Source: an uncultured Oscillospiraceae bacterium
GTDB taxonomy: Bacteria > Bacillota > Clostridia > Oscillospirales > Oscillospiraceae
Reading direction: 5' to 3'
Assembly (NCBI GenBank): GCA_934613505.1
Contig: CAKTTB010000013.1
Location: forward strand, 1 to 52,180
Length of the DNA stretch: 52,180 nt
The notes beneath the pieces are model-generated. The model ran no database searches and was not told the origin of the DNA. It worked only from the letters and a program-made list of their open reading frames with translations. Both the position numbers and the translations under genes were made by a program. Within the stretch, counting starts at the first letter, position 1. Every line of letters starts with the position of its first letter. Positions 46,354 to 52,180 of this stretch are shown in pieces.

Positions 46354-46557
46354 ATGCCAGAAAAAAACGAGAGCAGCCCGCGCGAGGCATGCGGGCTGCC
46401 GAAGCAGGGCAATGCCTGTCCGTATGCAAAGCTCGCGCCGGATCTTTGCGCGCGGTGCGGCTGGAACCCGGATGAGCACGCGCGGCGGCAGGCGCTGCCG
46501 CTGACCGAGAACGCCGACGGGCTGCGGCACAAGGATATCAGCCAGCCCGAGGATTGA
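46354..46557 (+). CDS. Small Cys-rich protein, 67 aa (second copy)
   Basis: Same protein as 4423-4626; the single base difference (46416, GCC instead of GCA) is silent. Its position marks the return from variant B to the common sequence. Confidence 0.65.
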   Translation: MPEKNESSPREACGLPKQGNACPYAKLAPDLCARCGWNPDEHARRQALPLTENADGLRHKDISQPED

Positions 46558-46903
46558 TGTCAGCAATCAGCCGGGGACCATATTTTTTCGGACTTTGGCC
46601 GTGGCCGCTCCGCCATGAGACGGCTGCGGGAGGATCACCCCGGCTCTGCACCCGGCCCGCGAAACCTCAAGCCCGCGGGCCGGGGATAAAAAGCGCGTGT
46701 GGAACGTGCGCGCGGATGGAAACCATCAACGTTACCCCACGCCGGGTGTCGGGATCGCCCGGCGGCATCGTGTTACCTCCTTATGTGAAGCTGTCTGAGC
46801 AGACAAGGGCAGCTCGTCTGCGGCGACAGGGGGACGCGCAGGCGCAGGCGGTGCAAGTCCGCCCTGCATAGGGGCCGGGAGACCGGCCCCTGACGAAAGG
46901 AGA
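46558..46903 (+). ncRNA. Structured intergenic region (second copy)
   Basis: Repeat of 4627-4972 with the same hairpins. See that entry for the structure and its limits. Confidence 0.4.
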
Positions 46904-46909
46904 ATGGAA

Positions 46910-47323
46910 ATGTCACACGTAGTCGATCTGACGGGCATGGACTTTGGATATTTGCATGTCGTCGGGCGGGATACCAGCAAAAAAGGAGACACGGCACACT
47001 GGATCTGCCGGTGTAAATGCGGAACCGTCTGCAGCAAGGACGGAAAATACCTCCGGAACGGGCATGCAAAAAGCTGCGGCTGCTTCCGGAAAGAACGCGC
47101 GGCCACGCTCGTCACCAAGAAGAATCCAGCCAAAAAGCCAAAAGCCGAACCGAAGAAGAAAAAATTCGGCCGCGGCCCGCAGTGGGCAGGCTCCGGGATC
47201 TGTTACAACCCACTCTGCCCGACGCGCAACAACTACCGCGGCGCCTGGAGCTGCACCGAATGCCGCTTCTGCCCGGAACGCAAATTTGCCCGCCAGTCGA
47301 GGCGGGAGATCATCACAATTTGA
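46910..47323 (+). CDS. Phage zinc-ribbon protein, 137 aa (second copy)
   Basis: Identical product to 4979-5392, with the same start choice at the second ATG. Confidence 0.7.
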   Translation: MSHVVDLTGMDFGYLHVVGRDTSKKGDTAHWICRCKCGTVCSKDGKYLRNGHAKSCGCFRKERAATLVTKKNPAKKPKAEPKKKKFGRGPQWAGSGICYNPLCPTRNNYRGAWSCTECRFCPERKFARQSRREIITI

Positions 47324-47336
47324 AGGGAGTATCAAA

Positions 47337-47687
47337 ATGGCAGAAATCATGGGCGCGTTTGCGCACGACCTAGACAATTTTGTCGCATACTACGAAAAAC
47401 AGCAATGGGATACCAGCTTCCGCGGCGAGAAATACCCGCCGCGCATCGTCATGGAGCAGTCCACGCCGCCGCTCTTCGAAGTGGGGGCGGACGGTGCAAA
47501 GACGCTGGTGCCTAATCCGACAATTCAGATTATTGGTCGACCGGAGACTGAGGTTGTTACGACCGGCAAGCTGCAGATCAGCAAAAAGGATTTCACAAAT
47601 CTGACCAACCGCGCCGCCGCCCTGCTGGAGCTGTTCCTGCACGGGTTTATGCAAGAGCGCAAGGAAATGGAGGCGGCGCAGGAATGA
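47337..47687 (+). CDS. Hypothetical phage protein, 116 aa (second copy)
   Basis: Identical product to 5406-5756. Confidence 0.65.
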   Translation: MAEIMGAFAHDLDNFVAYYEKQQWDTSFRGEKYPPRIVMEQSTPPLFEVGADGAKTLVPNPTIQIIGRPETEVVTTGKLQISKKDFTNLTNRAAALLELFLHGFMQERKEMEAAQE

Positions 47688-48079
47688 TTTTGCTGGAATG
47701 CACAGTCGCGCTGCGTGACGGCGATCGGAAAAAGCTTCAGGAGCAACTTGCGGCGGAGATCGGGCAGCCAGTCGTTCTTCTGCCGAGCAGCGTATTGCGG
47801 GCGAAGGAGCGGAATATCCTGTTCCTTTGCGACAGAAAGGCTTGCGAGAAATGCACCTATCCAACGTGCAGGCATACGCCGGAGCTGGAACACGCCAGAA
47901 ATTTTGCACCAGCAGGATTTACGAAGCGCACGGATGGCGTGTGGGTAGAGCAGGAGGGCGTAACGATGGAAATGAAGATCGACCAGGACAAACTAGAAAA
48001 GAGGCTGGTTGAAACAATAAGGGAGGCGATGGGGCTTGAAGGAGAAAAACGAGGCCCGCATGGTCTGGCGCTGGGATGA
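47684..48079 (+). CDS. Cys-rich phage protein, 131 aa (second copy)
   Basis: Identical product to 5753-6148. Confidence 0.65.
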   Translation: MILLECTVALRDGDRKKLQEQLAAEIGQPVVLLPSSVLRAKERNILFLCDRKACEKCTYPTCRHTPELEHARNFAPAGFTKRTDGVWVEQEGVTMEMKIDQDKLEKRLVETIREAMGLEGEKRGPHGLALG

Positions 48080-48236
48080 TATCTTCCGTGTCTACCGCTG
48101 TCCATACTGCGGCAGACCGGAGAAACCGTGCTTCGAGCTCTGGGAAAAAGGCGGTTTGAAAAAGAGCCTGCCGAGCCGCTGCACATACTGCAAAGGAGAA
48201 TTGGAAGGAGTGGAAGGAGAAGAAAATGATCATTGA
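48036..48236 (+). CDS. Small zinc-ribbon protein, 66 aa (second copy)
   Basis: Identical product to 6105-6305, TTG start. Confidence 0.55.
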   Translation: MKEKNEARMVWRWDDIFRVYRCPYCGRPEKPCFELWEKGGLKKSLPSRCTYCKGELEGVEGEENDH

Positions 48237-48360
48237 GATTTTGGAGCTTGCTGCCGCACTGGAGTGGATCGCGCTGGGCGTGCTGGGATTTTTCGAGCTG
48301 CGCAGCCAGAAACGCAGGCTTGAAGAAGCGATAAAGGAATTGGAGAACGCTATCCGCTGA
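48226..48360 (+). CDS. Small single-pass membrane protein, 44 aa (second copy)
   Basis: Identical to 6295-6429; the weak hairpin terminator follows at 48366-48390. Confidence 0.55.
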   Translation: MIIEILELAAALEWIALGVLGFFELRSQKRRLEEAIKELENAIR

Positions 48361-48416
48361 ACGCATGGCCGGAATTTCCGGCCACGCTTTGAGCGGGCAG
48401 AACAGGAGGAATCACC

Positions 48417-49094
48417 ATGAACATTGCGTACAACGTGGACTGCATGGAGTACATGCGGACGCTGCCGGATAAGGCGTTTGACCTGGCGGTGGTAGATCCT
48501 CCGTATTTCAACGGCCCGGAACGCCGGGGCTATTACGGCAGCAAGGTGAGCAAGATCGGCGTACATAGAGATTACCCGATCAGCCCGGCATGGGAGATCC
48601 CAGGCACAGCATATTTTGACGAACTGAACAGGGTGGCACAGAAGATCATTGTCTGGGGCTGCAATTACTACAAATATATTTTTCCGGCCGGGAGAATCGT
48701 CTGGGATAAGTGCAACGGGGAGAGCAGCTTCAGCGATTGCGAGATCGCAGCGACAAATTGCCATGATAGCGTCAGACTGATCCGGTATATGTGGAACGGA
48801 ATGATGCAGGGCAAAAGCATCGCCGACGGCGATACCCAACAGGGAGACAAGCGAAAAAACGAGAAACGGATTCACCCAACGCAAAAGCCTGTCGCGCTCT
48901 ATGCGTGGATCTTCGCCCGGTATGCAAAGCCGGGAGACAAGATCATCGACACGCATCTTGGGAGCGGGAGCAGCCGGATCGCGGCGTATGACGCAGGGAT
49001 GGATTTCGTGGGGTGCGAGATCGACAAGGATTATTTCGCAAAACAAGAGGAACGTTTCGCCGCGCATACGGCGCAGCTGTCGCTATTTGTATAA
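48417..49094 (+). CDS. Orphan N4/N6 DNA methyltransferase, 225 aa (second copy)
   Basis: Identical product to 6486-7163, with DPPY at residues 27-30 intact. Confidence 0.9.
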   Translation: MNIAYNVDCMEYMRTLPDKAFDLAVVDPPYFNGPERRGYYGSKVSKIGVHRDYPISPAWEIPGTAYFDELNRVAQKIIVWGCNYYKYIFPAGRIVWDKCNGESSFSDCEIAATNCHDSVRLIRYMWNGMMQGKSIADGDTQQGDKRKNEKRIHPTQKPVALYAWIFARYAKPGDKIIDTHLGSGSSRIAAYDAGMDFVGCEIDKDYFAKQEERFAAHTAQLSLFV

Positions 49095-49109
49095 AAGAGA
49101 GGCTGAGTT

Positions 49110-49880
49110 ATGGCAAAGAGGCACAAGCGCCGGAAGTTTTCCGGGAGGGTCTGCGAGCAGATCGTGTACAAGGTGGCGGGCGGCACAGATCCGAAGACCA
49201 GCCGGCCGAAGAAGCCGCGGTTCCAGTCGCAGGAAGAACGCGAGGAATTCAACACCAGGATCTCGGCTGCAAAGTTCGTGGCGCTGGTCAACGCCAACTT
49301 CTCCCCGTCGAGCTATTACTCCACATTGACGCTAGACCCAGAGCATGAGGTACATACCGCGCAGGAGATGCGCCGGATACGGGATAATTTCTACCGCCGC
49401 ATGGTCTACCGGTATCCGGAGGCCAAGATCGTCATCGTCTACGGCCGGGGCAAATCGACCAACCGCTTCCACCTGCACCTGATCACGGACGGCATTCCTG
49501 CCGATGCGCTGGGCCAGCTCTGGGGCCTCGGCAGCGTCATCGACTGCAAGCCACTGCGGAAGCACAACTACTATCTGGATGAGAACGGAAATAAGGTCGA
49601 CCACGGGCAGGACTACAAGGCGCTGGCCAACTACCTGCACGGCCACTGGCGCAAGGAGTTCGGCGGCCACAGGTACAAGGCCAGCCGCAGCTGCGTCCGG
49701 CCGGAGCCGGAGCCCGCGACCGAGGCGATCCGGGACTACAGCCCGACGCGCCCGCCAGTCGCCCCGCGCGGCTACATCCTTGTCGAGTCCAGAGCCACGC
49801 AGTATGGATTCCTATATTTCAAATATGTATGGGATCCCAAAAACGAGACACATAAGCGGACCGGGAGCCGCCTTCTTTAA
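49110..49880 (+). CDS. HUH-type Rep-like endonuclease, 256 aa (second copy)
   Basis: Identical product to 7179-7949, with HLH at residues 121-123 intact. Confidence 0.7.
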   Translation: MAKRHKRRKFSGRVCEQIVYKVAGGTDPKTSRPKKPRFQSQEEREEFNTRISAAKFVALVNANFSPSSYYSTLTLDPEHEVHTAQEMRRIRDNFYRRMVYRYPEAKIVIVYGRGKSTNRFHLHLITDGIPADALGQLWGLGSVIDCKPLRKHNYYLDENGNKVDHGQDYKALANYLHGHWRKEFGGHRYKASRSCVRPEPEPATEAIRDYSPTRPPVAPRGYILVESRATQYGFLYFKYVWDPKNETHKRTGSRLL

Positions 49881-49914
49881 GCCTTGTAAATGTGTTGAGT
49901 TTTAGAACGAAAGG

Positions 49915-50130
49915 GTGATAGAGACGAGCGACTACTGGCACAGGGAGTATATCTGCCCATTCTGGCAGGCAGCCGGGAAAAAGACGATCCGCTGCGAGGG
50001 AGAATGCGTGCTCGCATTTCCTGAGCGGCGGGAGACGTCAGACTACATCACGCGATACTGCGCCAGCTTTGACTACGTGCGGTGCAGCATCGCGGCGGCG
50101 AAGCTCCGATACTACGAAAGAACAGAATGA
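49915..50130 (+). CDS. Small Cys-containing protein, 71 aa (second copy)
   Basis: Identical product to 7984-8199 with the same uncertain start. Confidence 0.55.
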   Translation: MIETSDYWHREYICPFWQAAGKKTIRCEGECVLAFPERRETSDYITRYCASFDYVRCSIAAAKLRYYERTE

Positions 50131-50173
50131 GAGCCGAAGCGCATGCGGAACGCCGTATGCGCTCATTCTGCGT

Positions 50174-50209
50174 GCGTGGGGTGAAAAGATTTTCCGGATA
50201 CGCTATGCT
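50174..50209 (+). promoter_or_regulatory. Phage late promoter, terminase unit (second copy)
   Basis: GCGTGGGGTGAA, 18 bp, TATGCT; duplicate of 8243-8278. Confidence 0.7.
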
Positions 50210-50234
50210 GAAAAGCAGAAGGGAGGCGTGAGCC

Positions 50235-50666
50235 ATGGCGAGGAAACCGAAGTATGAATCCGTGGGGCAGATCGAGGGGCTGATCGAGGCGTATTTTGAG
50301 AGCTGCAAGGGAGAGATCCTGCGGGATGAGGACGGGCGCATCGTTTTCAACCAGAAAGATGGGAATCCGGTCTGGGTGGGGCGGAAGCCGCCGACGATCC
50401 CGGGGCTTGCGCTGGCGCTGGGCTTTTCCAGCAGGCAAAGTCTGTACAACTACAAGGCAAGGAAAGAATTTATGGACACGATTTCGCGCGCGCAGACGCG
50501 CGTGGAACAATATACGGCCGAAAGACTGTTCGACCGGGATTCGCAGCGGGGGGCACAGTTCGCGCTGGAGTATGGGTTCCGCTACAGACGGGATGAGGAG
50601 GGCGAAAAAAAGGATGAAAGCCAGAGGATCACGATGGAGGCGGAGGCGGAGGCTTACGCGGGATGA
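50235..50666 (+). CDS. terS: Terminase small subunit, 143 aa (second copy)
   Basis: Identical product to 8304-8735; ATGA junction with terL retained. Confidence 0.85.
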   Translation: MARKPKYESVGQIEGLIEAYFESCKGEILRDEDGRIVFNQKDGNPVWVGRKPPTIPGLALALGFSSRQSLYNYKARKEFMDTISRAQTRVEQYTAERLFDRDSQRGAQFALEYGFRYRRDEEGEKKDESQRITMEAEAEAYAG

Positions 50667-52021
50667 AAAAGCGCTGCTTCGGGGAACCGAACGAAAAGCA
50701 AAAGCTGTTTCTGCTGGATCATCACCGGCATGTGGCCTATGGCGGTGCGCGCGGCGGAGGGAAAAGCTGGGCTGTGCGGACGAAGGCAAAGCTGCTGGCA
50801 CTGCACTTTGCAGGGATCAAGGTTCTGATCGTCAGGCGCGCGATGCCTGAACTTCGGAACAACCACATCGAGCCGCTGAAAAAAGAGCTGGCGGGGATCG
50901 CGAAGTACAACACCACCGACAAGACCTTCCGGTTCCCAAACGGATCGACGATCACGTTCGGTTACTGCGACAACGCGGGAGATCTGGGGCAATACCAGGG
51001 CGCGGAATACGACGTGCTGTTCATTGACGAGGCCGGGCAGCTGCAAAAGGAGTGGATCGACCAGATCAACGCCTGCGTGCGCGGCACGAACCCGTTTCCA
51101 AAGCGGACGTACTACACGCTGAACCCGGGCGGCCCGGCACATGCGTATTTCAAGCGCCTGTTCATTGACCGCAGATTTGAGGACAAAGAGAAGCCGGAAA
51201 ACTACAGCTTCATTCAGGCGCTGGTGCAGGACAACAAAGTCCTGATGCAGATCCAGCCGGAGTATATCGAGCAGCTCGAAACACTGCCGCCGAAGCTGCG
51301 CGAGGCATGGCTGTATGGCAGGTGGGACGTCTACGAAGGGCAATTCTTTGAGGACTTCCGGGACGATCCGGAACACTACAAAGACCGGCGCTGGACGCAT
51401 GTCATTGAGCCGTTTGAGATCCCGGACGGGTGGACGATCTGCAGGAGCTATGACTTTGGCTACGGCAAGCCGTTTTCCTGTGCGTGGTGGGCGGTCGACT
51501 ATGACGGCGTGATCTATCGCATTCTGGAGCTTTACGGATGCACGAAGACACCGAACGAGGGCGTCAAGTGGAACCCGGACAAGCAGTTTGCGGAGATCAG
51601 CAGGATCGAGCGGACGCATGCGTGGCTCAAAGGGAAGAACATCATCGGCGTCGCCGACCCGGCGTGCTGGGCGGCGGATCGCGGAGAGAGCATCATGCAG
51701 ACCGCAGCGAAATACGGTGTATATTTTTCACCGGGAGACAACGAGCGCATTGCGGGGTGGATGCAGTGCCACTACCGGCTGCAGTTTGACCCGGATGGAT
51801 ACCCGAGCATGTATGTATTTGCAGGGTGCAAAGCGTTTATCCGGACGATCCCGATGCTCATGTATGACGAGCACAAGGTGGAGGATCTGGATACGAAAAT
51901 GGAGGATCACTGCGCGGACGAATGGCGGTATATGTGCATGTCGCGGCCAATCAAGCCGACGGTACCGGCAGAAGCACCGCCGGTTCTGTTTGATCCGCTG
52001 GACATGATGAAACGGAGGTAA
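50663..52021 (+). CDS. terL: Terminase large subunit, 452 aa (second copy)
   Basis: Identical product to 8732-10090, complete with both Walker motifs and the nuclease domain. Confidence 0.95.
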   Translation: MKKRCFGEPNEKQKLFLLDHHRHVAYGGARGGGKSWAVRTKAKLLALHFAGIKVLIVRRAMPELRNNHIEPLKKELAGIAKYNTTDKTFRFPNGSTITFGYCDNAGDLGQYQGAEYDVLFIDEAGQLQKEWIDQINACVRGTNPFPKRTYYTLNPGGPAHAYFKRLFIDRRFEDKEKPENYSFIQALVQDNKVLMQIQPEYIEQLETLPPKLREAWLYGRWDVYEGQFFEDFRDDPEHYKDRRWTHVIEPFEIPDGWTICRSYDFGYGKPFSCAWWAVDYDGVIYRILELYGCTKTPNEGVKWNPDKQFAEISRIERTHAWLKGKNIIGVADPACWAADRGESIMQTAAKYGVYFSPGDNERIAGWMQCHYRLQFDPDGYPSMYVFAGCKAFIRTIPMLMYDEHKVEDLDTKMEDHCADEWRYMCMSRPIKPTVPAEAPPVLFDPLDMMKRR

Positions 52022-52025
52022 GGCC

Positions 52026-52180
52026 ATGCTGGCACCACAACTGACGGAGACGGAGAAGCAGACCATGATGACGGAGGTCTTTCTCGGATACAACCACAAC
52101 CTCGAACTCGCGGACGGGGAGTTTTACGACATGGAGAATCTGTCGGCGGACGAGTATCCGCTGCTCGCGCCGCGGCCAAG
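52026..52180 (+). CDS. Phage tail/head-completion protein, 5' end (partial)
   Basis: First 51 codons of the gene that is complete at 10095-11849; cut by the window edge. Confidence 0.65.
   Translation, partial: MLAPQLTETEKQTMMTEVFLGYNHNLELADGEFYDMENLSADEYPLLAPRP

Larger units (their letters stand above)
46417..52180. repeat. Second copy of the 5.76 kb direct duplication
   Basis: Matches 4486-10249 at offset 41931. It runs to the window edge inside the 584-aa tail gene, so its true right end is not seen. Confidence 0.9.

Noticed and set aside
1..52180. CRISPR array or insertion sequence
   Set aside because: No evenly spaced repeat-spacer pattern and no transposase-like gene were seen.

Overview
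This window is one temperate bacteriophage, read a little more than once around its circle. GC content is high (about 58-60% by eye). Ribosome binding sites are of the AAGGAGG type, GTG and TTG starts are common, and genes overlap tightly through ATGA and TGATG junctions. The structural genes are of Firmicutes type. Together these suggest a host among high-GC gut Clostridia (Oscillospiraceae-like); the host is an inference.

The sequence is redundant. Bases 4486-10249 recur as 46417-52180, and bases 1-76 recur as 42864-42939. Between these anchors lie two different versions of one accessory module: variant A (about 77-4485) and variant B (about 42940-46416). The window therefore describes two isoforms of one phage, about 42.86 kb with A and 41.93 kb with B. 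The cause could be a wrapped circular contig from a mixed population or two prophages in tandem.

Layout. (1) 1-4.4 kb: variant A, with a PP-loop/PAPS-reductase-like enzyme, DUF551, ASCH and DUF4406 proteins, many small Cys-rich proteins and a DUF1064 nuclease. (2) 4.4-8.2 kb: a structured non-coding stretch, zinc-ribbon proteins, an orphan adenine-type DNA methyltransferase and an HUH Rep-like protein. (3) 8.2-16.6 kb: terminase, tail/fibre proteins and portal. (4) 16.7-28.6 kb: scaffold, N4-gp56-type major capsid protein, adaptor, and a 2655-residue polyvalent internal protein. (5) 28.6-31.5 kb: fibre operon with a collagen-like protein. Units 3, 4 and 5 each begin with the same element, GCGTGGGGTGAA then 18 bp then TAnnnT, which looks like a phage-specific late promoter. 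(6) 31.5-33.5 kb: a complete type I toxin-antitoxin-like locus, XhlA-like protein, holin, amidase and a sigma-region-4-like protein. (7) 33.5-35.7 kb, minus strand and lower GC: a four-gene operon ending in a ribbon-helix-helix regulator, driven by a perfect sigma-A promoter with an operator palindrome in its spacer; this resembles an anti-CRISPR/Aca-type arrangement. (8) 35.7-37.3 kb: three conserved prophage genes behind TGTCCC repeats. (9) 37.3-41 kb: attP carrying a tRNA 3' end and flanking ACACAG repeats, tyrosine integrase, membrane-anchored regulator, lipoprotein and Ada-like moron genes, and a CI-like repressor with divergent promoters. (10) 41-42.9 kb: early small genes. (11) 42.9-46.4 kb: variant B, with a radical SAM enzyme where A has the PP-loop enzyme, an ASCH allele and a surface lipoprotein. 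(12) 46.4-52.2 kb: second copy of regions 2 and 3.

Functionally the map is that of a lysogenic phage: repressor and integrase on one strand, with early, packaging, head, tail and lysis genes on the other. No DNA polymerase, helicase, primase or SSB was recognised, so the HUH protein is the only candidate replication initiator. No tape measure, sheath or tube protein was recognised, so a short-tailed virion is likely but not proven.
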